Source: JALZUV01 sp963837025 | GTDB taxonomy: Bacteria; Pseudomonadota; Alphaproteobacteria; Rickettsiales; JALZUV01 | Reading direction: 5' to 3' | Assembly: GCA_963837025.1 (NCBI GenBank) | Contig: CAWILT010000002.1 | Span: 496,001-560,000, forward strand | Length of the DNA: 64,000 bases | Made by a program: the position numbers and the translations under genes | The notes under the pieces: generated by a model | The model's database searches: none | Told to the model about the DNA's origin: nothing | The model's input: the letters and a program-made list of their open reading frames with translations, nothing else | Part shown: piece after piece, positions 25,964-35,332 of the stretch | How the letters are laid out: each line of letters opens with the position of its first letter | Numbering within the stretch: position 1 is the stretch's first letter

Positions 25964-26750
25964 GGCCTCACATTATTTCACTCCGCTTATTTGGGGGCTT
26001 AGTATTATTGCGGTTATTTACACATCGCTTGTAGCACTGGTGCAAGATGATATGAAAAAGCTTATCGCCTATTCTTCGGTGGCGCATATGGGTTTTGTCA
26101 CCGCAGGGTTATTCGCCTTTAACCAACAAGCAATTGAAGGTGCCGTAGTGCAAATGATATCGCATGGTCTTATTTCAGGTGCGTTATTTATTGCTGTCGG
26201 TGTGGTGTATGATCGCGTACACAGTCGCGAAATCGCGCGCTATGGTGGTGTCGCTAAAATTATGCCATGGTATGCATTCTTCTTTTTATTCTTCACCATG
26301 GCGTCAGTCGGCCTGCCCGCAACATCTGGCTTCACAGGCGAATTCTTAGTTTTAATCGGCGCGTATAAAGCCAGTTCATGGCTTGCCTTCGGCTTAGCAA
26401 CGGGTTTAGTTTTGGGTGCTGCCTACGCATTAATGCTCTATCGTCGCGTAAGCTTTGGTGCTTTGGTGCGCAATGAGCTTAAAAAATTACATGATTTAGA
26501 GTTGCGTGAAACGGCCATGTTTGTGGCACTCGGGGTGATGGTATTATGGATAGGTATTTATCCTGCGCCGCTACTCAATGTTTTACATGCGCCGGTTGAA
26601 AATCTGTTACAGCAAACCACGATAGACAACCCTTCGCCAGTGCTTTCAGAAATGCCCGCGCTTGACGAGCCAGCAACCCAAGAAGAGGCTACCACGCCTT
26701 CACCAACATCAGAAGAAGAATTACCCCAGATTGAGGGAGAGAAACCATAA
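25926..26750 (+). CDS. nuoM: NADH-quinone oxidoreductase subunit M, C-terminal part, with acidic tail
   Basis: This is the second half of NuoM, in the +1 frame relative to 25136-25963. True homology starts at about 25943 ('FSLPMLPEASHYF'), continuing with 'DDMKKLIAYSSVAHMGFV' and 'PATSGFTGEFLVL'. The ATG at 25926 is only the nearest in-frame codon, not a believable initiation site: it has no Shine-Dalgarno sequence. The last ~50 residues form a Pro/Glu-rich acidic extension after the final helix. The stop overlaps nuoN by one base. Confidence 0.85.
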   Translation: MGLFVFSLPMLPEASHYFTPLIWGLSIIAVIYTSLVALVQDDMKKLIAYSSVAHMGFVTAGLFAFNQQAIEGAVVQMISHGLISGALFIAVGVVYDRVHSREIARYGGVAKIMPWYAFFFLFFTMASVGLPATSGFTGEFLVLIGAYKASSWLAFGLATGLVLGAAYALMLYRRVSFGALVRNELKKLHDLELRETAMFVALGVMVLWIGIYPAPLLNVLHAPVENLLQQTTIDNPSPVLSEMPALDEPATQEEATTPSPTSEEELPQIEGEKP

Positions 26751-28219
26751 TGGTAACGTTAATGGATATGCTACTCATCGCACCCGAATTTGTGTTATTT
26801 GGGTTTACCATTGGTCTCATGTTATTAGGGCTTTATGGGGGCTCAACAGGGCGCAATTTAGTTTCCGCCATTGCACCAGCGGCAGTTCTGGTGGCGCTCT
26901 TTCTCACTTTCAAATTTTTGCCTGCACAACCAAAAATCTTTATGAATGGCTTGTTGCAAGTTGATGGCTTTACGCAATTTGCTAAATCACTCATCTTAAT
27001 TTCCACCTTATTGGCCATGACGTTGAGTGTTTATTGGAAGCGTCAGCAAGAACCTGATGCCGAACGGTTTGAATTTCCATTACTCATGATGTTGGCAGCT
27101 TTGGGCATGTGTTTGCTCGTTTCAGCAGCCGATATGCTATCGCTCTATCTAGGGCTTGAATTGATGAGCTTATCGCTCTACGTGCTTACGGCCTATCACC
27201 GCGATAACCGCATGGCTACCGAAGCGGCAATGAAATATTTCGTACTTGGCTCGCTGGCGTCGGGCTTAATATTATTTGGAATTTCCTATCTCTATGGTTT
27301 CACGGGCACCACGAGCTTTGTTGCAATGCATGAGTTTTTGACCACGCTTGCCCCCATCAATCAGTTAGAAGGCCAGCAATTTGGTGTGCTATTAGGCATG
27401 ATATTCGTGCTGGTTGGCTTTAGTTTTAAAATTTCAGCCGCTCCGTTTCACATGTGGGCGCCCGATGTTTATCAAGGTGCCCCCACGCCCGTTACAGCCT
27501 TTTTCTCCACTGCGCCAAAAATTGCTGCACTACTCATTTTTGTGCGGTTATTGATTGAGCCTTTAGGCGAATGGCTGGTGCAGTGGCAGCAAATCATTAT
27601 TTTTCTATCGCTGGCTTCGATGCTTATCGGTGCGTTAGGTGCCATTGCACAAAATAACATCAAACGTATGTTAGCATTTAGCTCTATCGGTCATGTAGGC
27701 TTTGCCTTGTTGGCCGTAGCCGCAGGTACCCAAGAAGGGGTTACAGCCGTTTTAATCTATTTAAGCATTTACATTTTTATGAGTATTGGCGCATTTGGTT
27801 GCGTGTTGCTTATGCAGCGCGAAGGCCAAGCGGTTGAACATATTTCTGAATTAAGCGGTGTTTCGCAAAAGCATCCGTTCTTTGCTATCATGTTGGCTAT
27901 ATTCATGTTTTCGCTTGCAGGTATTCCACCACTAGCTGGCTTCTTCGGAAAATTTTATGTGTTTTTGGCAGCGTTAAATGCAGGCCTAATTTGGTTGGCA
28001 GTTGTTGGTGTATTAAGCAGTGTTATCGCCGCATTCTATTATTTGCGTGTAGTTAAAATTATGTATTTTGATGAATTACGCGACGGCTTTGACGCTGAGC
28101 CCACCATTAGCTTTAAAGCTGTGATGATAATTTGTGCAATTTTAACGGTCTTTTTCATCGTCATGCCCGCCCCATTAATTGAGGCTGCAACCAAAGCAGC
28201 AGGTGCGTTGTGGCTATAA
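26750..28219 (+). CDS. nuoN: NADH-quinone oxidoreductase subunit N
   Basis: 489 residues, third antiporter-like subunit. Seen: 'GLELMSLSLYVLTAYHRDN', 'FKISAAPFHMWAPDVYQGAP' and 'NNIKRMLAFSSIGHVGFALL'. It closes the nuo set and overlaps birA by ten bases. Confidence 0.96.
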   Translation: MVTLMDMLLIAPEFVLFGFTIGLMLLGLYGGSTGRNLVSAIAPAAVLVALFLTFKFLPAQPKIFMNGLLQVDGFTQFAKSLILISTLLAMTLSVYWKRQQEPDAERFEFPLLMMLAALGMCLLVSAADMLSLYLGLELMSLSLYVLTAYHRDNRMATEAAMKYFVLGSLASGLILFGISYLYGFTGTTSFVAMHEFLTTLAPINQLEGQQFGVLLGMIFVLVGFSFKISAAPFHMWAPDVYQGAPTPVTAFFSTAPKIAALLIFVRLLIEPLGEWLVQWQQIIIFLSLASMLIGALGAIAQNNIKRMLAFSSIGHVGFALLAVAAGTQEGVTAVLIYLSIYIFMSIGAFGCVLLMQREGQAVEHISELSGVSQKHPFFAIMLAIFMFSLAGIPPLAGFFGKFYVFLAALNAGLIWLAVVGVLSSVIAAFYYLRVVKIMYFDELRDGFDAEPTISFKAVMIICAILTVFFIVMPAPLIEAATKAAGALWL

Positions 28220-28989
28220 AAAATAAATCAAAGGGTAAAAAGCGGATACCTTTGATAGATGATTATCACTTACTAAGTTACGAACAAATTGACAGCACCA
28301 ACATGGAAGCACGCCGTTTGGCTGAAGGCGGTGGCGCGCATGGGGCGTTCATTTGGGCGCTACAACAAACCGATGGCCGTGGGCGTGGCAGTAAAAGCTG
28401 GGTGTCGCAAAATGGCAATTTATTCACCTCCGCCTTGCTGGCACCCGATTGCGATTTTGCACTTTATCCGCAGCTTTCATTTGTTGCTGCTGCAGCCGCG
28501 CATGCCAGCATCGCGCCTTTATTGCCCCAAGCCAAACTGCAATTAAAATGGCCCAATGATGTGATGCTGGATGGTAAAAAGCTGGCAGGTTTACTTCTGG
28601 AATCCTTCGAAATAACCAATGATTTTGGCATTAAAAAGCGCTGGGCGGTTATCGGCTTAGGCATGAATATTGAACATTCACCCACTCAGGTCGATAACCC
28701 TGCCACAAGCCTCAAACAAGCCGGCGTTGAGCTTATCTCAGCCAAAATTGTGCTGTCACGCTTCATCCACCATTTCACGCAATGGTACGAGCTTTGGCAA
28801 GATGAGGGCTTCGCGCCCGTGCGCAAATACTGGATGAATTATGCCATGCATAAAGGCACCGAAATGGAAGTGCGGGTCGGCAATGATTTTCACCAAGGCA
28901 CCTTTGTTGGCCTCGATAAAAACGGCAATCTAGAGCTTAAAACCAAACACGGCAAAATCGCCCTTTCTGCTGGCGAGGTAATTCTATGA
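28210..28989 (+). CDS. birA: Biotin--[acetyl-CoA-carboxylase] ligase
   Basis: 259 residues, a monofunctional ligase without the DNA-binding domain of E. coli BirA. It attaches biotin to carboxylase carrier proteins. Seen: the biotinyl-AMP loop 'GRGRGSKSW', 'LKWPNDVML' and 'KLAGLLLES'. It begins with GTG inside nuoN. nuoN-birA-coaX-rnj is a conserved alphaproteobacterial order. Confidence 0.92.
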   Translation: MAIKNKSKGKKRIPLIDDYHLLSYEQIDSTNMEARRLAEGGGAHGAFIWALQQTDGRGRGSKSWVSQNGNLFTSALLAPDCDFALYPQLSFVAAAAAHASIAPLLPQAKLQLKWPNDVMLDGKKLAGLLLESFEITNDFGIKKRWAVIGLGMNIEHSPTQVDNPATSLKQAGVELISAKIVLSRFIHHFTQWYELWQDEGFAPVRKYWMNYAMHKGTEMEVRVGNDFHQGTFVGLDKNGNLELKTKHGKIALSAGEVIL

Positions 28990-29759
28990 TATTAGTGATT
29001 GATGTCGGCAACACCAACACCTGCTTTGCGCTTTACCAGCATGATGCGTGTCTTGGGCAGTGGCGGCTATCCACCAATCGCTTGCGCACGGCTGATGAAT
29101 TTACCCTATGGTTAGAAAATTTCTTGCAGCGCTTGCAAGCCAAAGCATCAGATATCTCGCAAGCGCTTATTGCTTGCGTAGTGCCTAGCTGCCAGTTTCC
29201 CATCACGCGTGCTGTTACGCAACTCATTGGCAAAGCGCCACAACTCGTCACGTCCCAACTCATGGCATCCATCGGCGTGCAAGCCAAAGTTGATTCGCCA
29301 AAAGAAGTGGGTGCCGATCGTATCGTTAATGCTTATGCCGCTTGGTACGCGCATCAACAAGCGTGCATCGTGCTCGATTTTGGAACGGCCACTACATTCG
29401 ATGTAGCCGATAATCAAGGCAACTACCGTGGTGGCGTCATCGCTCCCGGCATCAATCTATCGCTCGATGCTTTACAGCACGCTGCCGCTAAGCTGCCTTC
29501 TGTGGATATTACTCATCCCGCAAAAGCTATCGGCACCACTACCGAAACCGCGATGCAAGCGGGCATCTATTTTGGCTATTTAGGTTTAATTGAGCGTATT
29601 GTAAAAGAAATCCGCGCAGAACTGGGCGAACCTGCTATGGTGCTGGCCACCGGTGGTCTTGCCCCGCTTTTTGCCAAAAACAGCGATGCTATTGATGCGC
29701 TCGATAGCGATTTAACCATTCGTGGCCTACATCTTATCGCGAAGAATTTAGCTGAGTAG
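28986..29759 (+). CDS. coaX: Type III pantothenate kinase
   Basis: 257 residues of the ASKHA fold, performing the first step of coenzyme A synthesis. Seen: the phosphate-1 motif 'VIDVGNTNTCFALY', 'GADRIVNAYAAW' and 'VLDFGTATTFD'. Overlaps birA by four bases. No CoaA or CoaB is visible. Confidence 0.94.
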   Translation: MILVIDVGNTNTCFALYQHDACLGQWRLSTNRLRTADEFTLWLENFLQRLQAKASDISQALIACVVPSCQFPITRAVTQLIGKAPQLVTSQLMASIGVQAKVDSPKEVGADRIVNAYAAWYAHQQACIVLDFGTATTFDVADNQGNYRGGVIAPGINLSLDALQHAAAKLPSVDITHPAKAIGTTTETAMQAGIYFGYLGLIERIVKEIRAELGEPAMVLATGGLAPLFAKNSDAIDALDSDLTIRGLHLIAKNLAE

Positions 29760-29807
29760 ATTCAGCCCCGCCCACCTTAACCAAACTTTAAAACAGAAAA
29801 TAAATGT

Positions 29808-31457
29808 ATGACTTTTAATTTTAAACCCTATCACGACCAGATTATCTTTGTGCCATTAGGCGGCTCAAACGAAATTGGAATGAACCTCAACCTCTATCAC
29901 TATCAAGGCAAATGGCTGATGATTGATATGGGTATCGGCTTTACCGATGATTATCTTCCCGGCGCCGATGTAATGGTGCCCGACACCACATTTATCGAAG
30001 AATATATTGGCGATAATCTGCTCGGCCTTGTGCTCACCCACGCGCATGAAGATCATATTGGCGCCGTGCAATATCTCTATGATATTCTCGATTGCCCTAT
30101 CTATGCCACGCCCTTTACGGCCAATGTGCTTAAAGCCAAACTCAAAGGCGAAGGGGTTGAAGGTTTGCAAATTAACGAGGTACAGCAAGGCAGCACCCTT
30201 AATCTCAGCCCGTTCAAACTTGATATGATTGATCTCACCCACTCCATCCCCGAAATGCAGGCTATTGCCATCACCACCGATGCAGGCGTTATCATGCATA
30301 CCGGCGATTGGAAGATTGATCATACACCCGTGGTCGGCCCCGCACCCAATAAAGCCGCACTCACCAAATTCGGCGATAAAGGCGTGCTGGCCATCGTGTG
30401 CGATTCCACCAATGTATTTGTCGATGGCGTTTCTGGCTCCGAAGCCGATGTGAAAGTTGAGTTAACCAAGCAAATTAAAGCCTGCAAACAACGTGTTGTG
30501 TGCGCCACCTTCGCCAGTAACTTGGCACGGTTAGAATCCATTATTATGGCTGGCCATGCAGCAGGCCGCAAAATCTTCATGGCAGGTCGCAGTTTTGAAC
30601 GCATTATTGGCGCCGCAAAAGATTCGGGCTATCTTAAAAATTGCCCCGAGCTATTTGCCGATAAAGAGGCGATGTCGGTTCCGCGTGATGAATGTATGAT
30701 TATTTCCACCGGCTGTCAGGGCGAGCCGCGCGCGGCACTCACGCGCATGGCACAAAGCGATCATCCTGCCATTCGCTTAGCCCCGGGCGATACGGCAATC
30801 TTCTCATCGCGCGATATTCCGGGCAACGAATCGCGCATTGGCTACATCCATAATCTGCTCACTAAAATGGGGGTTGAGGTGGTGTCCGCGCATGATCATG
30901 CCATTCACGTTTCAGGCCATCCCGCACGCGACGAGTTGAAAGAAATGTATGGCATGGTAAAGCCGCTTATTTCAATTCCCGTGCATGGCGAAGCCCGTCA
31001 TTTGCATGAGCATTGCAAGTTAGCGACCAGCCTCGGTGTGCCCGAAACGGTGGAAGCCAGCAATGGCGCTGTCATTTTAATTGAACAAGGCAAGGCTGCC
31101 CAAATTGGCAAAGTGCAAAGCGGTTATATCGCGGTGGATGGCAAAGTGCTTACCCCAACCGATAGCAACATTTTTGCACAACGTCGCCGTATGCGCGACG
31201 ATGGTATCATTTTCATCGCCCTAGCGATGGAAGATAACCGCCTGATTGAAAAGCCCGCCATTCAAGCCCCAGGCTGCATGGACGAGCGTGAAGATGCCGA
31301 TATTTTAAAAGAAATGAGCGACGAAATTGAGCGCGCATTAGAAGATAGAAAATCGAAAAAGCCTTTAGAGCAAAAAATTCGCACCGCCGTGCGCCGTATC
31401 GTCAAAGCTGAACTGGGTAAGCGCCCGTTAATCGAAATTTCGGTCTTACGCGTTTAG
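29808..31457 (+). CDS. rnj: Ribonuclease J
   Basis: 549 residues, metallo-beta-lactamase/beta-CASP fold. RNase J is a 5'-3' exonuclease and endonuclease in mRNA decay and rRNA maturation. The metal-site motif His78-x-His80-x-Asp82-His83 ('THAHEDH') is intact, followed by the beta-CASP region and the C-terminal 'HVSGHPARDEL' motif with another metal-site His. It starts 48 bases after coaX without a clear Shine-Dalgarno sequence. Its last four bases overlap the convergent gene. Confidence 0.95.
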   Translation: MTFNFKPYHDQIIFVPLGGSNEIGMNLNLYHYQGKWLMIDMGIGFTDDYLPGADVMVPDTTFIEEYIGDNLLGLVLTHAHEDHIGAVQYLYDILDCPIYATPFTANVLKAKLKGEGVEGLQINEVQQGSTLNLSPFKLDMIDLTHSIPEMQAIAITTDAGVIMHTGDWKIDHTPVVGPAPNKAALTKFGDKGVLAIVCDSTNVFVDGVSGSEADVKVELTKQIKACKQRVVCATFASNLARLESIIMAGHAAGRKIFMAGRSFERIIGAAKDSGYLKNCPELFADKEAMSVPRDECMIISTGCQGEPRAALTRMAQSDHPAIRLAPGDTAIFSSRDIPGNESRIGYIHNLLTKMGVEVVSAHDHAIHVSGHPARDELKEMYGMVKPLISIPVHGEARHLHEHCKLATSLGVPETVEASNGAVILIEQGKAAQIGKVQSGYIAVDGKVLTPTDSNIFAQRRRMRDDGIIFIALAMEDNRLIEKPAIQAPGCMDEREDADILKEMSDEIERALEDRKSKKPLEQKIRTAVRRIVKAELGKRPLIEISVLRV

Positions 31458-31735
31458 CCTAAATCGGTTTGCACATCACCATGTTCGGCGACAATTTTTG
31501 CGTGAATCTCAGCATCAGGCTGGTGACCCCAGCCGGTTTCCAGCACCGTGCCTAGCGTATTTAAATCAATCGGTGCGCCGCGCGCTTGGGCTTCTTGAAA
31601 TTCGCCCAGCTTAAGCAGCGTCATTTTAATATAGGCATGGAAGGGCTTGCCCGCGTTATTTTCCGCCGTAAATAAAATCACCACTTCTTCTTCGCCCGTC
31701 AACATCGGTGGTGGTGGGGGAGTTGTCTGCACCAT
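31454..31735 (-). CDS. Small protein of the wall-hydrolase operon, unknown
   Basis: 93 residues starting 'MVQTTPPPPPM', with a proline run then an acidic strand 'EEEVVILFTAEN'. It begins one base after the stop of the amidase-like gene, so it is the third member of the 35230-31454 operon. A longer frame upstream lies inside that gene and is not favoured. It has no signal peptide and no membrane helix. The family is not recognised; a cytoplasmic partner of the two membrane proteins is a guess. Confidence 0.6.
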   Translation of the reverse strand: MVQTTPPPPPMLTGEEEVVILFTAENNAGKPFHAYIKMTLLKLGEFQEAQARGAPIDLNTLGTVLETGWGHQPDAEIHAKIVAEHGDVQTDLG

Positions 31736-31736
31736 A

Positions 31737-33647
31737 TTAATATCCTCGCGCTTTTTCGTCAGTAGCTTCGTTAGAGAGTCTATCTTGAAAAGATTTAGTT
31801 TCAAGGCTATCGCTGCGCGAGCCATATTTTTGCAACAAATCTTCCGGCGTGCGCGGCTCAATTTTCTCAGCATGAGTCGCACCGCTAGGCTGCGTGCCAT
31901 AACGTTCAGCCAAATTATCCAATTGGGGAGCAATTTCTGGTGCGCTCTCTATCGGTGCTGGCGGCACATTAATATCGGGCAAATTAGTGGGCTTAATGGT
32001 TGGCAAAAGCTCTATTTGGGGTGTAGCAATGGGTTCAATCAATTTTTCAGATCGATTCAATTCCGCAGGGCTGTCAGGTGAAGTTGCAGACTCAGGATCC
32101 GATAAGTCAATTTTACCAAAGGGTGTGGCTATTTGGGTCTGCACAACCGTATTTTCTGCTACGGCAGATGCTGCTATGGTGGGCGATATAAAATTTACGC
32201 CACATTCATGTTCTTGAAAATAATCGCCCACGCCGCGCAATATTTCAGGCGTACGTTCATAAGGATAATGCCGCGCCAATAAATTATCGGCACTGTTGCT
32301 TAAATCGGCACTATGCACCTGCATCACAGGCACGGGCATGGTGTCATCGCCTTGCGTAACGTTAAAACGCGCGCTATCGGCTGTCGCATCGGCATTGAAT
32401 GATACCACCATGTCCGGCGCATGACCCGCCGCCAGCATTTTTTGATAAATCACCTCAGCGCTTTCCGTGGCACGGCCAAGATTGCTATAAATTACATCAG
32501 CGCCCAGTTTTTCGGCTTGTTGGCCAAATTCAATGGCGCTGCGCACATTCACATGCGCTTCAATAGCAACGGGCGTGCCTTGCGCGGTGAATGCAGGGCC
32601 AAATGTTTTGTAGGTATAAGGCGCACCCTTCGCATCAAACAGATTGGGAATCGCCTCAAATTTCTTGCCGTTAATCACTTCAATGCATTGCTCATCCAGC
32701 GGCAAGCCGGCAAGCACGGGCGCACCCTTGGCATCCACCACAGCGCCCAAATCATAACGGCTGCTGCCATCGGCAACCATGCGATAATGCTCGGCATCAA
32801 TTAAAAAAGTTTTGCCTGCAAATATCTCACGCTGTGCGGCATCTAAAATTCCATCCGGCAAAACTCTTTGCGTGGCATCTTTAAATAGCGTCTCTTTAAT
32901 ATGTTGCGCATCTTGGCTATCAAAACCTATCCCATCAGCAATAGGCGATACTCGCGATCCGGTATTAACCACCTGTGTATAGTCGCGCACAATCGCATCA
33001 TCTAACCGTAACGGTTGGCCACGCCATTGGGTGTAGATCTCATCCTTTGGCGCTTCCACCGCAGCGATGTATTTGGGACGCATCGCTTCCAGCTCTTTAA
33101 CCACTCCTTCATCGGGGCTATAATGTGCAATCGGTTCGCTTGGCGAGTTGACTACCGCATCACTGCCGCTAACCATTTCTTTGATGTTCAATGTATCAGC
33201 CAAGGGGCCAAGTACCACACCCAACAAACCCGCAATCGCGCCCGATATTAATGCTCGTTTTAATGTGGTAGAAAATACTCCACCCGCAATCTCTGCGTTC
33301 TGTGCCTCGCCTAAATCATCAGCTGAGGGTTTGCTATCAAACAATACCTGCTTGCCCACACTTAAAATAATCGAGGTCGCCATTGCTACGCCCACCGCCG
33401 CTGCGATGCTGGTGCCAAACACCGCCACCAAACTCGCGCGAATCGCAATGGAGCTTGCGGTTGAAAGTAAAAACTCAACCGGATTATCGGCAATGTAACG
33501 AAAGGTACGCACCAAGAAATTTGGCTTATCCACAATCTGTGCTTGCACCTTTTCAGCCGAATTTAACTGCAAATCCTCCTCAACCGGCATTTCAGCCTTG
33601 GGGTTATTCGCTTCATAGGTTTGACTGCTCATAGCTGAGGTTACCAT
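31737..33647 (-). CDS. Membrane-anchored amidase_3-like protein with altered active-site residues
   Basis: 636 residues. Residues ~28-155 form an N-terminal module shared with the upstream gene: a 'NSAEKVQAQIV' segment and three hydrophobic helices. Residues ~280-450 resemble N-acetylmuramoyl-L-alanine amidase (Amidase_3): 'FLIDAEH' (281-287, first zinc His), Glu363 in 'AIEAHVNV', then 'DMVVSFNADA' (412-421) where the family has Ser-Ile-His, giving Asn418 for the second zinc His, and 'VPVMQVHSADLSN' where the family has the catalytic Glu, here His445. The gap between His287 and Glu363 is longer than usual. The tail (500-636) is Pro/Glu-rich and disordered. It may be a pseudo-amidase or use a different chemistry. 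The amidase assignment is inference from motif order. Confidence 0.6.
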   Translation of the reverse strand: MVTSAMSSQTYEANNPKAEMPVEEDLQLNSAEKVQAQIVDKPNFLVRTFRYIADNPVEFLLSTASSIAIRASLVAVFGTSIAAAVGVAMATSIILSVGKQVLFDSKPSADDLGEAQNAEIAGGVFSTTLKRALISGAIAGLLGVVLGPLADTLNIKEMVSGSDAVVNSPSEPIAHYSPDEGVVKELEAMRPKYIAAVEAPKDEIYTQWRGQPLRLDDAIVRDYTQVVNTGSRVSPIADGIGFDSQDAQHIKETLFKDATQRVLPDGILDAAQREIFAGKTFLIDAEHYRMVADGSSRYDLGAVVDAKGAPVLAGLPLDEQCIEVINGKKFEAIPNLFDAKGAPYTYKTFGPAFTAQGTPVAIEAHVNVRSAIEFGQQAEKLGADVIYSNLGRATESAEVIYQKMLAAGHAPDMVVSFNADATADSARFNVTQGDDTMPVPVMQVHSADLSNSADNLLARHYPYERTPEILRGVGDYFQEHECGVNFISPTIAASAVAENTVVQTQIATPFGKIDLSDPESATSPDSPAELNRSEKLIEPIATPQIELLPTIKPTNLPDINVPPAPIESAPEIAPQLDNLAERYGTQPSGATHAEKIEPRTPEDLLQKYGSRSDSLETKSFQDRLSNEATDEKARGY

Positions 33648-33649
33648 AT

Positions 33650-35230
33650 TTATCGATGCCTTCCAGTGATTTCAAAATCGGGCAAGCAAGGCAGTGGATT
33701 AAATTGCCTATTGCGTGCATCACGTAATTCATAATGTAAATGCGGGCCGGTTGAGTGCCCCGTGCTACCCACTTGGCCAATCACTTCGCCCTGTTGCACG
33801 GTTTGTCCTTCTACTAAACCATCTGCAAAGCGCCGCATATGGCCATAAAGCGATCGCGTGCCATCTTCGTGTAAAATGATAACATTATTACCATATCCAT
33901 GGTTAATACTTTCAATACGTTGAACCACACCCGATGCTGTGGCCATCACACTCGGATAACGCTTGTAAGTCGCAATATCAATTCCATCATGGTTGCCCCC
34001 ACGGGCGCCAAAATGATCGCTAATGCGTTGTGGCTCGTGCAATTCCAGCGGCCAAATATGCGCGATGGTTTGGCTACAATCGCCGGTAACATTGGGCATA
34101 TAAAAAGCTAACTGCTCAGGGTTGCCCGCAGCAAACGGCATATTGCGATGGCTAAATTCCTGCATATAATCAGTCAACCATGTGCCGATGCGTTTACTGC
34201 CGCCATCATGCGAATCAATACCTTGTTCAAATAAAAGCTCAAGCCCGCGCGATCCGCTAAAATGTCTACCCACAATAAGTGAGGTTGGGTTTACGATAAA
34301 TTCTTTACCATTATTGGCAATAACGGTGCGGCCTAATTGCTCATCCAAATCATGGTATAAAATATCTTTCCAACAGAATTTAATCCAGTCATGTTCTACC
34401 ATGCGTTGAAATTCTTCATTATCTTTAAAATCTTCAACACTATCTACGCCAAGTTGTTTGGCCTTATCGGTCCATCCGCCATTCCAATCAATTTTGCTGG
34501 TGCCGTCTGCTTGGTAATAGCCTAAATCGGTTAATTCAGCTTCGCCAAACTGCAATCCACCAATGCGCCCTTCTGGGTTCACTGTAAATCCATCACCAAA
34601 TCCACCGTAGTTTTCTTTCTTGCGCAATAAATCGAGTGTTTTTTCAAATTCTGCCTCTGTTGGCACATGCAGCGGCGATTCTGGAATACGTCTTTCCTCA
34701 ATAAATTCGCGTGCATCTTGTGCAAAACTACCAATCAAAATACCCGTGATACCCCCCAGCAATCCTGTTACGAGCGCGCGGGTAACGCCATTTTCAAGCA
34801 CTTTGCCAATATCAATATTTTTAGCTTCGGCTAATTCGGCCTCGCTCGGCTTTTTGCCATCTTCATATAATGCCGCCACACACGCATTACGATGCTTATA
34901 TTCGGCCACCATCCCACGCCCAATGGATAATACGGCCGCTGTCACCATTGCTGCGGCCAATCCAACGCCCACAGCAGGAAACGCCCAAACTACCAGTGTT
35001 TTAACCGCATAAAATGATACTGCTGATACCGCTGTTGAAGCAATAAACTCTAATGGATGGCTCACCATATATTTCATCGCGTTCATCAATCCGCTCGATG
35101 CTGCCACCATTTTAGCCTGCACTTTATGCGCCGAACTTAGACGCAAATCATTGGCTGTCGGGCGACCATTCTCGCTCGACAAGCGCTGCGTCCAACGCGG
35201 AATATTACTAGCAGACGTATTCATACTCAT
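33650..35230 (-). CDS. Membrane-anchored M23-family peptidoglycan endopeptidase
   Basis: 526 residues. N-terminal module at ~29-170 with 'LSSAHKVQAKMV' and three hydrophobic helices, paralogous to the downstream gene. A middle region at ~205-300 ('GRIGGLQFGEAELTDLGYY') resembles lysozyme-like domains seen in some wall hydrolases (weak). The C-terminal M23/LytM domain at ~405-510 has its metal site: His414-x3-Asp418 and His497-x-His499 ('GPHLHYEL'), with His464 as well. It should cut peptide cross-links in peptidoglycan. It is the first gene of a three-gene operon and divergent from pyrF; two ATGs (35230, 35224) are close together. Confidence 0.82.
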   Translation of the reverse strand: MSMNTSASNIPRWTQRLSSENGRPTANDLRLSSAHKVQAKMVAASSGLMNAMKYMVSHPLEFIASTAVSAVSFYAVKTLVVWAFPAVGVGLAAAMVTAAVLSIGRGMVAEYKHRNACVAALYEDGKKPSEAELAEAKNIDIGKVLENGVTRALVTGLLGGITGILIGSFAQDAREFIEERRIPESPLHVPTEAEFEKTLDLLRKKENYGGFGDGFTVNPEGRIGGLQFGEAELTDLGYYQADGTSKIDWNGGWTDKAKQLGVDSVEDFKDNEEFQRMVEHDWIKFCWKDILYHDLDEQLGRTVIANNGKEFIVNPTSLIVGRHFSGSRGLELLFEQGIDSHDGGSKRIGTWLTDYMQEFSHRNMPFAAGNPEQLAFYMPNVTGDCSQTIAHIWPLELHEPQRISDHFGARGGNHDGIDIATYKRYPSVMATASGVVQRIESINHGYGNNVIILHEDGTRSLYGHMRRFADGLVEGQTVQQGEVIGQVGSTGHSTGPHLHYELRDARNRQFNPLPCLPDFEITGRHR

Positions 35231-35296
35231 ATACCATACTAAAAACAGGTTACGGTTTCATGACGGCGCGCTAACTTGTTTAATGTGAATTAAGGG

Positions 35297-35325
35297 TTGC
35301 TGAGCCGCAGCTAGGCTGGCATAAC
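35297..35325 (+). promoter_or_regulatory. Candidate pyrF promoter (leaderless arrangement)
   Basis: TTGCTG (35297-35302), 17 bases and CATAAC (35320-35325) lie seven bases before the pyrF ATG. Only a partial 'aggg' stands near the start codon. Confidence 0.35.
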
Positions 35326-35332
35326 AGGGCAT

